Source of the DNA: Pseudomonas simiae
GTDB lineage: Bacteria > Pseudomonadota > Gammaproteobacteria > Pseudomonadales > Pseudomonadaceae
DNA: 64,000 nucleotides
NCBI RefSeq assembly: GCF_900111895.1
Contig: NZ_FOKB01000005.1
Coordinates: 1-64,000, forward strand
Direction of reading: 5' to 3'
The notes beneath the pieces are model-generated. The model made no database searches. It saw only the letters and a list, made by a program, of their open reading frames with translations, and had not been told where the DNA came from. How positions within the stretch are numbered: the first letter of the stretch is position 1; the number at the start of each line of letters is the position of its first letter. Below, one piece after another: positions 26,101-35,195 of the stretch. A program made the translations under genes and the position numbers.

Positions 26101-26666
26101 TCAACGGCTTGTCCAAGGCGTCGACGCCGTGGACCGAGGACCAACTGTTTACCTATCTGAGCACCGGGTATTCCGATGCCCATGGCGTGGCAGCGGGCCC
26201 GATGGGGCCGGTGGTGAGTGAGTTGTCGAAACTGCCCAAGGCGGATATCCGTGCGATGGCGGTGTACCTGGCGTCGCTCAAGGGTGATGCGGCGGCCGAA
26301 GCCCCGTTGGTTGCGGCGGCCAATGTGCCGAATCCCGATGGCCGTCGGGTGTTCGAAGGTGCATGCAAGGCCTGCCATGCGGATGGCCTGGGACCGAAAC
26401 TGTTTGGGGTGAGCCCGTCGTTGGCCACCAACACCAACGTGCACAGCGACCAGCCGGATAATTTGATCAAGGTGATTCTGCAAGGCATCAGCAAACCGGC
26501 GACCCAGGATCTGGGTTACATGCCGGGGTTCAAGGACAGTTTGTCCAATAGCCAGGTGGCGGATCTGGCGGCGTATCTGCGCGCGCAATTTGCGCCGAAT
26601 GCGCCGCAGTGGAAGGGGCTGGAACAGAAGGTTGCCCACCTGCGCGCCAATCCCGGTACGCACTGA
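23133..26666 (+). CDS. nicB: Nicotinate hydroxylase large subunit: molybdopterin domain fused to triheme cytochrome c
   Basis: A 1177-residue fusion. Residues about 30-745 are the molybdopterin aldehyde/xanthine-oxidase-type catalytic region (FNGHVDLGTGIRTSLAQIVAEEL, GAGESASVPSAAAIANA). A single membrane segment follows at about 758-778 (WWFGALFATLGAVLATAWPF). The C-terminal part carries three heme c sites: CAVCH near 811, CAACH near 957 and CKACH near 1078. Electrons therefore go to the respiratory chain rather than to NAD or oxygen, as in P. putida NicB. The frame is open 59 codons before ATG 23133, but that is a shadow of nicA. The domain order suggests a membrane-anchored periplasm-facing cytochrome part. 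Confidence 0.95.
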   Translation: MTMTDTSLSRDQWLAKTGVLLIIDDVLPPSGPVAKGGTPTVKPKELGLFIAVNDDGLVYAFNGHVDLGTGIRTSLAQIVAEELDLTMEQVKMVLGDTERVPNQGATIASATLQISAVPLRNAAAEARRFLLARAAGRLGVSTASLKVDAGVIHAADGRTTTYAELVSGQHDQLRISGDAPLKPIEDYRLVGKGAARVDIPGKATGELTYVHDMRVPGMLHGRVIRPPYAGLDCGDFVGNSLLSVDESSIAHIPGIVAVVVIRDFVGVVALREEQAVKAASELQVHWKPWNHGLPDMTDVEQAIRDNPRVRRTVLDQGNVDEALAGASQRMPRSYLWPYQMHGSIGPSCGVADYSPAGSRVWSGSQNPHLLRADLAWLLACDEALIDVIRMEAAGCYGRNCADDVCADALLLSRAVGKPVRVQLTREQEHLWEPKGTAQLMDVDGGLNADGSIAAYDFETSYPSNGAPTLALLLTGRVEPVAAMFEMGDRTSIPPYDIDTMRVTINDMAPIVRASWMRGVSALPNTFAHESYIDELAFAAGVDPVEYRLRYLKDERAIDLVKSTAERANWTPRTAPMQTASDDHLLRGRGFAYARYIHSKFPGFGAAWAAWVADVAIDKQTGDVSVTRVVIGHDSGMMINPDGVQHQIHGNVIQSTSRVLKERVTFEESTVASKEWGGYPILTFPEVPKIDVMMMPRQDQPPMGAGESASVPSAAAIANAIYDATGIRFRELPITPERVLAALNAGTLGEPAKSPEKRRKWWFGALFATLGAVLATAWPFHAEIPPIAPPSAGTWSKATLERGRLLAAVGDCAVCHTAPGGATNAGGLAMQTPFGTLYSSNITPDVKTGIGAWSYPAFERAMRDGIGRDGRNLYPAFPYTAFRNINEADMQALYAYLMSQVPVSQAPTPNAMRFPFNIRPLMAGWNALNLRRGEISPQPERSEQWNRGNYLVNGLGHCAACHSPRNLTGAEKGGKSFLAGGTVDGWEAPALNGLSKASTPWTEDQLFTYLSTGYSDAHGVAAGPMGPVVSELSKLPKADIRAMAVYLASLKGDAAAEAPLVAAANVPNPDGRRVFEGACKACHADGLGPKLFGVSPSLATNTNVHSDQPDNLIKVILQGISKPATQDLGYMPGFKDSLSNSQVADLAAYLRAQFAPNAPQWKGLEQKVAHLRANPGTH

Positions 26667-26707
26667 TCGTTCAAGGCCTATGAGGAGCAGATGGGGGCGC
26701 TGGCTTG

Positions 26708-27355
26708 CTACAGCGGAATCGGTGTTACACCCCGCACCACCAAATCACTGATAAACCCCAGCCAATCCTGCTGCTGCGCCTTTTCCGCCAGGTCTTCGCC
26801 CAGGAACGAACTCAGCGTGTGGCGGTTGGAGTTATAGAAGTAGCACAGCGAGGCGATCATCAAATACACGTGCTTGAGGTCCACATCCCGGCGAAACACG
26901 CCTTGGGCCTGACCCGCCTCGATGATCGGCCGCAGCACGCCTACCGCTTCACCCGACAGCCGCCGCATCTCGCCGGACTGCCGGGCATGCTTGCCCTGGT
27001 GCAGGTTCTCGATACTGAGGATCGCCACGAATTCCGGGTGCTTGACGTAGTAATTCCAGATAAATGCCACCAGGTCACGCAACGCCTGCTCCGGTGCGTC
27101 GAGGTTCAGCTTGAGCTTGCTTTCAGCGTGGTTGAACTGCTCGTAGGTGTGCTCCAGCACACAGACGAACAGGTGTTCCTTGCTGCCGAAGTAGTAATAG
27201 AGCATGCGGTCGTTGGAGTCGGCTTCCTTGGAGATGCTGTCGACCCGCCCGCCGGAATAACCGTCGCGGGTGAACACCTTGACCGCCGCCTGGAGAATAC
27301 GCGCGCGGGTCTGGTCAGCCTGTTGGGCGCGGATACCGGTTTTCTTGATCGCCAT
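26708..27355 (-). CDS. nicS: TetR-family regulator of nicAB
   Basis: A 215-residue TetR protein. The N-terminal HTH (about residues 10-55: ARILQAAVKVFTRDGYSGGRVDSISKEADSNDRMLYYYFGSKEHL) is standard. The C-terminal TetR_C domain is helical. It lies directly after nicB in the opposite direction. NicS in P. putida represses nicAB and responds to nicotinate and 6-hydroxynicotinate, so the assignment rests on context and family. ATG at 27353-27355 (MAIKKTGIRAQQ) is preferred to an open frame 32 codons longer. It is divergent from ggt across 160 bp. Confidence 0.85.
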   Translation of the reverse strand: MAIKKTGIRAQQADQTRARILQAAVKVFTRDGYSGGRVDSISKEADSNDRMLYYYFGSKEHLFVCVLEHTYEQFNHAESKLKLNLDAPEQALRDLVAFIWNYYVKHPEFVAILSIENLHQGKHARQSGEMRRLSGEAVGVLRPIIEAGQAQGVFRRDVDLKHVYLMIASLCYFYNSNRHTLSSFLGEDLAEKAQQQDWLGFISDLVVRGVTPIPL

Positions 27356-27515
27356 ATCAAAGCGCCTTGCACGACAGTCAGGGCGCGAAATATAGCATGG
27401 GGTTTTTCGCGTCCGTTCTATGACCGACAAGTTCTGTAATAAAAACGCCATTGCGCTGGGGATTAAATCCGCGGCGGGCTATTTTGGTGCGTCTCAATAA
27501 CTAGAGTAGCCATGG

Positions 27516-29240
27516 ATGAAATACCAACCCTTCAGCCGTACCTTGATTGCCACCGCTCTGGTGTTGACGGTCAGTGGTGTGCAAGCCGCGTCCCAGGCCC
27601 CGGTGGGCGGTGAAAATGGCATGGTGGTGACGGCCCAGCATTTGGCAACTCATGTGGGCGTGGATGTGCTCAAGGCCGGCGGCAACGCGGTCGATGCGGC
27701 GGTGGCCGTGGGCTACGCGCTGGCCGTGGTGTACCCGGCGGCGGGTAACCTGGGCGGCGGCGGCTTCATGACCGTGCAACTGGCGGACGGGCGCAAGACC
27801 TTCCTTGACTTCCGCGAAAAAGCCCCGCTGGCAGCCACCGCCAATATGTACCTGGACAAAGATGGCAATGTCATCGAAGGCCTCAGCGCCAAGGGCCATT
27901 TGGCCGTGGGCGTGCCCGGCACCGTCTCGGGCATGGAGCTGGCCCTGAGCAAATACGGCACTCTCAAGCGCGCCCAAGTCATCGCCCCGGCGATCAAACT
28001 GGCGGAAAACGGCTTCGAGCTGGAGCAGGGTGATATCGACCTGCTGCACACCGCAACCGGCGAGTTCGAGAAAGACCAGGACATGCGCGGGATCTTCCTG
28101 CACAACGGCCAGCCGATGCAGGTCGGCCAGAAACTGGTGCAGAAAGACCTGGCCAAGACCCTCAAGGAAATCTCGGCCAAGGGCAGCGACGGTTTCTATA
28201 AAGGGTGGGTCGCCAAGGCATTGGTGGATTCCAGCCAGGCCGGCAAGGGCATCATCACCCAGGCGGACCTCGACAAGTACAAGACCCGCGAACTGGCGCC
28301 TATCGAGTGCGACTACCGTGGCTACCATGTGGTCTCGGCGCCGCCTCCAAGCTCTGGCGGCGTGGTGATCTGCCAGATCATGAACATTCTCGAAGGCTAC
28401 CCGATGGCTGACCTTGGCTATCACTCGGCCCAGGGCCTGCACTACCAGATCGAAGCCATGCGCCATGCCTACGTGGATCGCAACAGCTACCTTGGCGACC
28501 CGGATTTCGTGAAGAACCCGATCGAGCACCTGCTGGACAAAAACTACGCGGCGAAACTGCGCGACGCCATCGAACCGCAAAAAGCCGGTGACTCCCAGGC
28601 GATCAAGCCGGGCGTGTCGCCCCATGAAGGCAACAACACCACCCACTATTCCATCGTCGACAAGTGGGGCAACGCGGTGTCGGTCACCTATACCCTCAAC
28701 GACTGGTTCGGTGCGGGCGTGATGGCGAGCAAGACCGGGGTGATCCTCAACGATGAAATGGACGACTTCACCGTCAAGGTCGGCGTGCCGAACATGTACG
28801 GCCTGGTCCAGGGTGAAGCCAACGCCATCGCTCCAGGCAAGGCACCGCTGTCGTCGATGAGCCCGACCATCGTGACCAAGGACGGCAAGGCGGTGATGGT
28901 GGTCGGTACGCCTGGCGGTAGCCGCATCATTACCGCGACTTTGCTGACGATCCTGAATGTCATCGACTACAAGATGAACATCCAGGAGGCCGTGGACGCG
29001 CCGCGTTTCCACCAGCAATGGATGCCGGAAACCACCAACCTTGAAACCTTCGCGGTGAGCCCGGACACCCAGAAGATCCTCGAAAGCTGGGGCCACACGT
29101 TTGCCGGTCCGCAGGATGCCAACCACTTGGCGGCGATTTTGGTCGGTGCGCCGTCCCTGGGAGGCAAGCCGGTGGGTAACAACCGTTTCTACGGCGCAAA
29201 TGACCCGCGTCGCAACACGGGCCTGTCGCTGGGCTACTAA
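27516..29240 (+). CDS. ggt: Gamma-glutamyltransferase
   Basis: A 574-residue periplasmic Ntn-hydrolase proenzyme. A Sec signal peptide (about 1-24, ending VQAAS) is followed by the large-subunit motifs GGNAVDAAVAVGYALAVVYP and GGGGFM. Autocatalytic cleavage is expected before T375 in NNTTHYSIVD, the N-terminal nucleophile of the small subunit. PLSSMSPTIV and GTPGGSRI form the gamma-glutamyl site. It hydrolyses or transfers gamma-glutamyl groups from glutathione and other peptides. ATG at 27516 is in frame with the signal peptide; an ATG four bases earlier is out of frame. No functional link to the flanking nic genes is evident. Confidence 0.94.
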   Translation: MKYQPFSRTLIATALVLTVSGVQAASQAPVGGENGMVVTAQHLATHVGVDVLKAGGNAVDAAVAVGYALAVVYPAAGNLGGGGFMTVQLADGRKTFLDFREKAPLAATANMYLDKDGNVIEGLSAKGHLAVGVPGTVSGMELALSKYGTLKRAQVIAPAIKLAENGFELEQGDIDLLHTATGEFEKDQDMRGIFLHNGQPMQVGQKLVQKDLAKTLKEISAKGSDGFYKGWVAKALVDSSQAGKGIITQADLDKYKTRELAPIECDYRGYHVVSAPPPSSGGVVICQIMNILEGYPMADLGYHSAQGLHYQIEAMRHAYVDRNSYLGDPDFVKNPIEHLLDKNYAAKLRDAIEPQKAGDSQAIKPGVSPHEGNNTTHYSIVDKWGNAVSVTYTLNDWFGAGVMASKTGVILNDEMDDFTVKVGVPNMYGLVQGEANAIAPGKAPLSSMSPTIVTKDGKAVMVVGTPGGSRIITATLLTILNVIDYKMNIQEAVDAPRFHQQWMPETTNLETFAVSPDTQKILESWGHTFAGPQDANHLAAILVGAPSLGGKPVGNNRFYGANDPRRNTGLSLGY

Positions 29241-29252
29241 ACGCTGCTCATC

Positions 29253-29298
29253 GCTGTAGGGGCGTGCTCGCGAAACCTCACAAGCTCGCCCCTACAGC
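29253..29298. terminator. Long hairpin between ggt and the convergent kinase gene
   Basis: 16-nt arms (29253-29268, 29283-29298) starting GCTGTAGGGGCG, with one mismatch and a 14-nt loop. It overlaps the last codons of the convergent kinase gene. It probably ends both transcripts; it also resembles the many GTAGGGGCG-type Pseudomonas repeats. Confidence 0.55.
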
Positions 29299-29810
29299 AC
29301 TTTATCGACTGCGGCGAATGCCGCTTTCCGACGCGCTTCCCAGTCCCCTCGGATCACCACAACCGTCTCCTGATGCTGCTGCATCCACGCCAGGCTTTCC
29401 TGGAAAAATGCCTGGCGGTCCGCCAGTGCCGGCTGGCAGCGTTGGCCGTCGGCGGTCCATTCCACATCTTCCGGTGACAACAACAGGTGCAGGTCGTAGT
29501 GGCGGGCCAGCAGTTCGCTGTCGAGCCAGGCCGGGTAGGCGCCGAACAGGGTCTGGCTCCAGAGCTTGTTGGTCAGCAGATGTGTATCGAGGATCAACAG
29601 TTCAGGCTGCTTGGCGCGGGCGTCGTCTTCCCAGGCCATCTGGCCACGGGCGATGGCCGGGATGTCCGCCAGGATAGTGTCGCGTTGATGGTGATCGATG
29701 AAATAACGCACGTATTCACCCACCATCAACCCGCCGAAATGCGCCTGCAACTCCGCCGCCAGCCAGCTTTTACCGCTGGATTCGGGGCCCGCCAGTACCA
29801 CCACTTTCAT
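29292..29810 (-). CDS. NadR-type nicotinamide riboside kinase (AAA/P-loop)
   Basis: A 172-residue P-loop kinase. It opens MKVVVLAGPESSGKS, whose GPESSGKS Walker A (8-15) is characteristic of the C-terminal ribosylnicotinamide kinase domain of NadR. LLILDTHLLTNKLWSQTLFG is the Walker B region. There is no nucleotidyltransferase or HTH part, so it is a stand-alone kinase making NMN from nicotinamide riboside. It overlaps the pnuC gene by 4 bp, which pairs transport with phosphorylation. An open frame continues upstream through pnuC but is a shadow. Confidence 0.85.
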   Translation of the reverse strand: MKVVVLAGPESSGKSWLAAELQAHFGGLMVGEYVRYFIDHHQRDTILADIPAIARGQMAWEDDARAKQPELLILDTHLLTNKLWSQTLFGAYPAWLDSELLARHYDLHLLLSPEDVEWTADGQRCQPALADRQAFFQESLAWMQQHQETVVVIRGDWEARRKAAFAAVDKVL

Positions 29811-30370
29811 GCGTGCAACGCCGGGTCGGCGCGCCATTCGCGCCAGCCTTGCACGGCGATCACGGTGAACAGCGCGTAGAGCGCGGCGGTGAGGTACAGG
29901 CCTTTGTAGAGGAATAGCCCGACGAAGATGACATCCACGGCGATCCACAGTGGCCAGCACTGCACGCGTTTCTGCGCCATCCACATCTGCGCTACCAGGC
30001 TGAAGCCGGTAAGGGCGGCGTCGAGCCAGGGCTGGGCAGCATCCGTCCATTGGGCCATGGCGGCACCGAGCAACAGGCTACCGACTGCGCCCACCGCCAG
30101 GCTGGCCATGATCGCCGGGACACCGAGGCTGGTGACCTGACGTCCTTGCTTGACCTCGCCGGCACGGGTCCACTGCCACCAGCCGTAGACTTGCAACGCG
30201 GCGTAAACCACTTGCAGCAGCATGTCGGAATAGAGTTTCACGTCGAAGAACACCCAGGTGTACAGCAACACCATCACCAGGCCGATGGGCCAGCACCAGG
30301 GGTTTTGCTTGACGGTCAGCCACACAGCGATCACCCCGAGGGCGGCGGCGAACAGTTCAAGCCCGGACAT
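29807..30370 (-). CDS. pnuC: Nicotinamide riboside transporter
   Basis: A 187-residue inner-membrane protein with about seven hydrophobic segments, of the PnuC family. Family aromatic motifs are visible in KQNPWCWPIGL near the N-terminus, VYAALQVYGWWQW in the middle, and QCWPLWIAVDVIFVGLFLYKGLYLTAALYALF towards the C-terminus. PnuC is a facilitator whose flux is driven by intracellular phosphorylation, which the downstream overlapping kinase would provide. It starts about 100 bp from the end of the chemoreceptor gene. No riboswitch-like structure was seen in front of it. Confidence 0.9.
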   Translation of the reverse strand: MSGLELFAAALGVIAVWLTVKQNPWCWPIGLVMVLLYTWVFFDVKLYSDMLLQVVYAALQVYGWWQWTRAGEVKQGRQVTSLGVPAIMASLAVGAVGSLLLGAAMAQWTDAAQPWLDAALTGFSLVAQMWMAQKRVQCWPLWIAVDVIFVGLFLYKGLYLTAALYALFTVIAVQGWREWRADPALHA

Positions 30371-30441
30371 GGTGGTTCCTTGGGAGAATGGGAGAGGGCA
30401 GTGATTGTAACGAAAGAAGATTGGCGTAGGAATTAACTGAT

Positions 30442-30469
30442 GGGGTGAGCGGGGCTAGCCCGCTCCCCC
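30442..30469. terminator. GC-rich hairpin downstream of the chemoreceptor gene or before it
   Basis: GAGCGGG (30447-30453) pairs with CCCGCTC (30459-30465) around GCTAG, and flanking G4 and C-runs can extend the stem. It lies between pnuC and the end of the chemoreceptor gene, both on the minus strand, so it probably ends the chemoreceptor transcript. No T-tract. Confidence 0.45.
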
Positions 30470-30474
30470 CCGGA

Positions 30475-32109
30475 TCAGACCTTGAATTGACGCAGCAGGC
30501 CGTCGAGTTGTTCGCTCAGACCACGCAAATGCGCACTCGCCACACTCGACTGCTCCGCCGCCAATGCCGTGCTGTGGGACAAACCGGCCGCCTCGGTGAC
30601 GTTCTGGTTGATGTCCTCCACCACATGCGCTTGTTGCAGGGTGGCGCTGGCAATCGAGGCGTTGAGGCCGTTGAGGTTGCGCAGTGACTCGCCGATGGCG
30701 GTCAGGCTGGCGCCGGCCTGGCCGGCTTGTTCGATGGTCAGCTGTGAGGCGCTGTGGCTGTCGCTGATCACCTTGACCGCCGCTTCCGAGTGGCCTTGCA
30801 AGCGCTCGATCATGCCCTGGATCTCGGCGGTGGATTTTTGCGTGCGCTGGGCCAGCAGTCGCACTTCATCGGCCACCACGGCGAAGCCACGCCCTTGCTC
30901 GCCAGCGCGTGCTGCTTCAATGGCCGCGTTAAGGGCCAGCAGGTTGGTCTGGTCGGCAATCGAGCGGATTACTTCGAGCACGCTGCCGATCTGGGTGCTT
31001 TCTGCCGATAGGGTGCGAATCACTTCCACCGCCTGACTGATGGTGCCGGAGAGCTGATCGATCTGCTGCAGGCTGCTGTCGATATTCACCTGCCCTTGTT
31101 GGGCCTGGGCCTGTGCGTCGCGCATTTCGCTGGCGGCGTGTTCGGCATTCTTGGCCACATCCTGCACGCCGTAGGTGACTTCGTTGATGGCGGTGGCCAC
31201 CAGTTCCATCTGCTGGGACTGTTGCTGGCTACGGTCATGGGCCTGGGTCGCGTTGCTGCCCAGCTCCTGCGAGGATTGGCCCAAGGCGTTGGCGCACACC
31301 TGCAACTGGCCGACTACCTGGCGCAGCTTGGCGGTGAAACTGTTGAAGTGCCGGGACAGTTGGGTGACTTCGTCCTGCCCATGGGTGTCGAGGCTGCGGG
31401 TCAGGTCGCTTTCGCCGCTGGCGATGTTGCCCATGGCGTTCACTGCAGCTTGCAACGGCCGCACAATACTGCGGGCGATCAGTGAGACCAGCAGCGCCAT
31501 CACCAGCGCGATAGCCAGGCCGATGAACGAGGCTTTCCAGACTTGGCTGCTGAACTCGGCCTGCACATCGTCTACGTACACGCCGGAGCCGATGATCCAG
31601 CCCCACGGTTCGAACAGTTGGATATACGAGGTCTTGGCCACCGGCGCTTCGGCGCCCGGTTTCGGCCAGCGATAGTTGACGATGCCGGCGCCCTTGGCCT
31701 TGGCCAGGATCACGAACTCGTTGAACACGGCAAACCCATCGGGGTCGCGGATGGCCGAGAGGTTCTGGCCGTCAAGCTTGGGGTTGGCGGGGTGCATGAT
31801 CATCACGGGAGTGAGGTCATTGATCCAGAAATAGTCATCATGGTCGTAGCGCAAGCCACGCACCGCGCTCAACGCTTGCTTCTGGGCGGCTTCACGGGTC
31901 ATCACGCCGGTGGTTTCGAGACCGTGATAAAACGTCAGGATCCCGCTGGCGGTCTGGACCACGTGTTGAGTCTGCTGGCGCTTGGCCTGGTACAGGTCGT
32001 CGTGGATCTGCTTGAGCATCAGCATACCCAGGGCCAACAGCATCAGCACGGCGACTATCAGGATCAGCCACAGGCGTCGGCTGATCGACATATTGCGCAA
32101 ACTGTTCAT
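30475..32109 (-). CDS. Methyl-accepting chemotaxis protein with single Cache (sCache_2-type) sensor
   Basis: A 544-residue chemoreceptor. TM1 is at about 12-33. The periplasmic sensor at about 34-188 contains [30 protein letters not shown], the typical sCache_2 block that binds small organic acids in related receptors. TM2 is at about 190-212, followed by a HAMP domain. The cytoplasmic methyl-accepting coiled coil has the hairpin tip [24 protein letters not shown] near residue 405. The C-terminus lacks a CheR-binding pentapeptide. The ligand is unknown. The single start at 32107-32109 follows a short upstream region shared with uppP. Confidence 0.9.
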   Translation of the reverse strand: MNSLRNMSISRRLWLILIVAVLMLLALGMLMLKQIHDDLYQAKRQQTQHVVQTASGILTFYHGLETTGVMTREAAQKQALSAVRGLRYDHDDYFWINDLTPVMIMHPANPKLDGQNLSAIRDPDGFAVFNEFVILAKAKGAGIVNYRWPKPGAEAPVAKTSYIQLFEPWGWIIGSGVYVDDVQAEFSSQVWKASFIGLAIALVMALLVSLIARSIVRPLQAAVNAMGNIASGESDLTRSLDTHGQDEVTQLSRHFNSFTAKLRQVVGQLQVCANALGQSSQELGSNATQAHDRSQQQSQQMELVATAINEVTYGVQDVAKNAEHAASEMRDAQAQAQQGQVNIDSSLQQIDQLSGTISQAVEVIRTLSAESTQIGSVLEVIRSIADQTNLLALNAAIEAARAGEQGRGFAVVADEVRLLAQRTQKSTAEIQGMIERLQGHSEAAVKVISDSHSASQLTIEQAGQAGASLTAIGESLRNLNGLNASIASATLQQAHVVEDINQNVTEAAGLSHSTALAAEQSSVASAHLRGLSEQLDGLLRQFKV

Positions 32110-32327
32110 GGTCCTGTCACTCCGTGCTTTTTATAATTGTGGGGCTGCATCGACTTTTCCGCCTTGTCTGATAGGCTTTCGGCCTGCATTCGGAAAACCT
32201 GAGTACTGTCTGATATTTCACAAGATTTTTGCAGCTCGGGGTTGAAACTCAACACCGCGTCTTGTCGTCAGTGAACCATTAAAAAGATCAACAAGGCTTG
32301 CCATAGAGCAAGACCTTTGGGGGAAGC

Positions 32328-33158
32328 ATGGATTTTTGGACCGCCATACAGGCATTGATTCTTGGCATTGTGGAGGGGCTTACCGAGTTCCTGCCGATTT
32401 CCAGCACCGGCCACCAGATCATCGTCGCCGACGTGCTCGACTTTACCGGCGACCGTTTCAATGCGTTCAACATCATCATCCAACTGGGCGCGATCCTGGC
32501 AGTGGTGTGGGAGTTCCGTGGCAAGATTTTCGAAGTGGTCAGTGGCCTGCCGACCCAGCGCAAGGCCCAGCGGTTTACCGTCAACCTGCTGATCGCCTTC
32601 CTGCCGGCAGTGGTGCTGGGGGTGATTTTCGCCGACCTGATTCACCACTACCTGTTCAACCCGATCACCGTGGCGACGGCGCTGGTGGTGGGCGGCATCA
32701 TCATGCTGTGGGCCGAGCGCCGCGAGCATGAAGTGCATGCCGAAACCGTGGATGACATCACCTGGAAAGACGCACTCAAGGTCGGTCTGGCCCAGTGCCT
32801 GGCGATGATCCCAGGGACTTCCCGCTCCGGCTCGACCATCATTGGCGGCTTGCTGTTTGGCCTGTCGCGCAAGACCGCTACCGAGTTTTCGTTCTTCCTG
32901 GCGATGCCGACCATGGTGGGTGCCGCTGTGTATTCGGGCTACAAGTACCGCGACCTGTTCCAGCCTGCGGACTTGCCGGTGTTTGCCATCGGCTTTGTGA
33001 CCTCGTTCATCTTCGCGATGATTGCGGTGAAGGGCCTGCTCAAGTTCATCGCCAGCCACAGCTATGCCGTGTTTGCCTGGTACCGCATTGCATTCGGCCT
33101 ACTGATCCTGGCGACCTGGCAGTTCGGCTGGATCGACTGGGCGGCCGCGAAGGCATGA
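32328..33158 (+). CDS. uppP: Undecaprenyl-diphosphatase
   Basis: A 276-residue integral membrane phosphatase (BacA/UppP). The catalytic motifs are [15 protein letters not shown] at residues 16-30 and [13 protein letters not shown] near 163-175. It dephosphorylates undecaprenyl pyrophosphate on the periplasmic face, recycling the lipid carrier for peptidoglycan and LPS, and confers background bacitracin tolerance. GGGGGAAGC precedes the ATG. The stop overlaps the DUF1294 gene start by 4 bp. Confidence 0.95.
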   Translation: MDFWTAIQALILGIVEGLTEFLPISSTGHQIIVADVLDFTGDRFNAFNIIIQLGAILAVVWEFRGKIFEVVSGLPTQRKAQRFTVNLLIAFLPAVVLGVIFADLIHHYLFNPITVATALVVGGIIMLWAERREHEVHAETVDDITWKDALKVGLAQCLAMIPGTSRSGSTIIGGLLFGLSRKTATEFSFFLAMPTMVGAAVYSGYKYRDLFQPADLPVFAIGFVTSFIFAMIAVKGLLKFIASHSYAVFAWYRIAFGLLILATWQFGWIDWAAAKA

Positions 33159-33538
33159 TGATCCAGCATCCACGCCTGAAGGCGGCGATCTTCCTGCTGC
33201 TGTGCGCAGCGCCGTTACTGGGTTCAATCTTGGTATGGCAGCGCGGCGAGACCGTGATCCCGCTGGCGGCCTATGGCGTTGTCAGCGTGATCGCGTTCTT
33301 CCTCTACTGGAGTGACAAGCGTAAGGCCCGTACCGACAGTTGGCGCACCCCGGAAAACATCCTGCACGCCGTGGAACTGGCGGGCGGCTGGCCGGGGGCG
33401 TTGATTGCCCAGCAAGTGTTCCGCCACAAGACGCGCAAGGTGTCTTACCAGGTGCTGTTCTGGGTGATCGTGCTGCTGCATCAAGTGTTCTGGCTGGACC
33501 AGATGTTTCTGGGGGGGACACTGGTTTCAGTGCTTTAG
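33155..33538 (+). CDS. DUF1294 small membrane protein
   Basis: A 127-residue protein with an N-terminal hydrophobic segment (about 8-25), a second at about 36-50 and a third at about 98-117. The block [48 protein letters not shown] is the DUF1294 signature. In other bacteria the domain occurs alone or fused to a cold-shock domain. Function unknown. ATG at 33155 overlaps the uppP stop, so the two are co-translated. Confidence 0.88.
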   Translation: MMIQHPRLKAAIFLLLCAAPLLGSILVWQRGETVIPLAAYGVVSVIAFFLYWSDKRKARTDSWRTPENILHAVELAGGWPGALIAQQVFRHKTRKVSYQVLFWVIVLLHQVFWLDQMFLGGTLVSVL

Positions 33539-33922
33539 GCCCGGATATCCGCACTGGGCCAAGGATGGCCCATTGCGTCGGCCCACGGATTCAAGCCGGA
33601 GTGAGGGCTCACCGAGCCTAGGCGAGGTGCCGAGTGGTGGGGCGAAGACCTTTTGCTTGCTTTTGGGGCTTTCCGAAAGTGAGCCGCCGTAAGGGCGGAA
33701 CCCTAAGTAGCCGTTACCGCAGGAATGGATATGTACTCATTCCAACTCAAGCGCATGGTCGGCTTGGAGTCCGCAATCGCAGGCAAGCCAGCTCCCACCT
33801 ATTGATCGATTTACATCGGATAGGTCTCGGGCGACTATCAGGCCGTCACGGGAGCAAGCTCTCTCGCCACAGGCCGGCGCAACACCGAAAATTGATGTAG
33901 ATACCTAGGGGGCAACAGCACG
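33539..33922. repeat. Repeat-filled intergenic region with REP fragments
   Basis: 384 bp without a believable gene. The first part (about 33560-33735) looks like a sequence that recurs between genes in P. fluorescens-group genomes (my recollection). A REP half-unit at 33777-33798 is identical over 22 nt to the arm of the nicX-side hairpin at 21928-21949. A different REP type, reading CGGGAGCAAGC then TCTCGCCACAGG, sits at 33849-33873. Confidence 0.6.
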
Positions 33923-34279
33923 TCAATCACCCAGCAACAGCCCGATCTGCGTGCGCTTGGGTAACTTGCTGACCACCAACTGGTGGGAGCGCTGGAGCAA
34001 GCCACGCAGTTCATCAGCGCCCAGCGGGTAGGGCGTGTTCATGATGATCCACTGCGCGCGCGCCAGGTAGGGCGCCGGGTGGATGCCTGGGCGGTCCACA
34101 TGGCCGAGGAACAGTTCCTTATCGACCTTGAACGCCAGCGATTCACCGCGCAGGTTCTGCAGGGCAAACATCTTGTTGCCGGCAATCGAAAATACGCGCA
34201 CACCGCCCCATTTATAGTCTTCCCGCGCGCCGGGCAGACTCAGGCAGAAGCTGGCGACTTGTTCTTCGGTCATTTTCAT
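33923..34279 (-). CDS. MmcQ/YjbR family protein
   Basis: A 118-residue YjbR-type protein: MTEEQVASFCLSLPGAREDYKWGGVRVFSIAGNKMFAL, then FKVDKELFLGHVDRPGIHPAPYLARAQWIIM. The family folds like double-wing DNA-binding proteins, but its function is poorly known. ATG at 34277-34279 overlaps the stop of the upstream LysR gene by 4 bp, so the two genes are co-expressed. The upstream open frame inside the LysR gene is a shadow. Confidence 0.88.
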   Translation of the reverse strand: MKMTEEQVASFCLSLPGAREDYKWGGVRVFSIAGNKMFALQNLRGESLAFKVDKELFLGHVDRPGIHPAPYLARAQWIIMNTPYPLGADELRGLLQRSHQLVVSKLPKRTQIGLLLGD

Positions 34280-35184
34280 AGCAAGCGGTCTCCACAGCCT
34301 TTGAAGCCTTCTTCCAGGTAGTCGATCCAGGCCCGGATCGCCGGCAGCACACCGCGCCGATGCGGGTAAACCGCTTGCAGCCAGCCGCCAGGCAAGGACC
34401 ACTCCGGCAGCAGTTGCACCAGCCGGCCGTTAGCCAATTCCTCTTCACAGTACATCATCGGCAGTACGGTGAAGCCCAGGCCCATGATGGCGCTGGTTTT
34501 GCGCACGATAAAATCGTCGATACCCAGGCGAGCCTCCATCGCCAGGTCGTGGGCGTTGCCCTGAGGGTCGAGAATGCGTTGATGCACCAGGCGATCCGCC
34601 TCCAGCGCGCCGAGGATCGGTAACTGTTTGAGATCCTCAAGGGTCGCCACGTGGCGACCGAGCATGAGCGCGGGGCTGGCCACCAGCACGGTCTGGGCCT
34701 GGCGCAGGCGCTTGGTGACCAGCAGCGGGTCTTCATCGCCCAGTTCGCGTACGCGCAGGGCGACATCGATGCCCTCGGCGACCAGGTCGACACGGCGGTT
34801 GACCAGGGTCATCTCCAGCTGCACCTGGGGATGAGCCGCAAGAAATCCAGCCACCAGTTCTGGCAAGATGTGCTGGGCCATGCCCACCGGGCAACTGACG
34901 CGCAGCCGTCCACGGGGCTCGCTGGACATGCTGGCCACCGCCTCATCGGCCATTTCCGCCTCCAGCAGCATCGCCTGGCAATGGCGCAGGTAGCGCTCGC
35001 CGACAGCCGTGAGGGTGAGTTGGCGGGTAGTGCGTTGCAGCAGGCGCGCGCCGAGGCGTTCTTCCAACTCGGCGATCCGCCGCGACAGCCGCGACTTGGG
35101 AATTCCCAGCAGCCGGCCGGCGGCAGCGAAGCCACCGGCTTCCACGACTTTGGCGAAATAGTAGAGGTCGTTGAGGTCTTGCAT
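34276..35184 (-). CDS. LysR-family regulator divergent from azoR
   Basis: A 302-residue LysR protein. The N-terminal winged helix (1-60: LYYFAKVVEAGGFAAAGRLLGIPKSRLSRRIAELEERLGARLLQRTTR) is followed by a periplasmic-binding-like effector domain (about 90-295). It lies back to back with azoR over 125 bp containing a GGACAA-type inverted repeat, so it is the likely regulator of azoR and of itself. Relatives of this type respond to quinones or electrophiles. Confidence 0.88.
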   Translation of the reverse strand: MQDLNDLYYFAKVVEAGGFAAAGRLLGIPKSRLSRRIAELEERLGARLLQRTTRQLTLTAVGERYLRHCQAMLLEAEMADEAVASMSSEPRGRLRVSCPVGMAQHILPELVAGFLAAHPQVQLEMTLVNRRVDLVAEGIDVALRVRELGDEDPLLVTKRLRQAQTVLVASPALMLGRHVATLEDLKQLPILGALEADRLVHQRILDPQGNAHDLAMEARLGIDDFIVRKTSAIMGLGFTVLPMMYCEEELANGRLVQLLPEWSLPGGWLQAVYPHRRGVLPAIRAWIDYLEEGFKGCGDRLL

Positions 35185-35195
35185 GGGTCAACCTA

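Noticed and set aside
27501..29126. Very long open frame antisense to ggt
   Set aside because: The plus strand encodes a full-length gamma-glutamyltransferase with all motifs; the antisense frame is a codon-bias shadow typical of GC-rich DNA.
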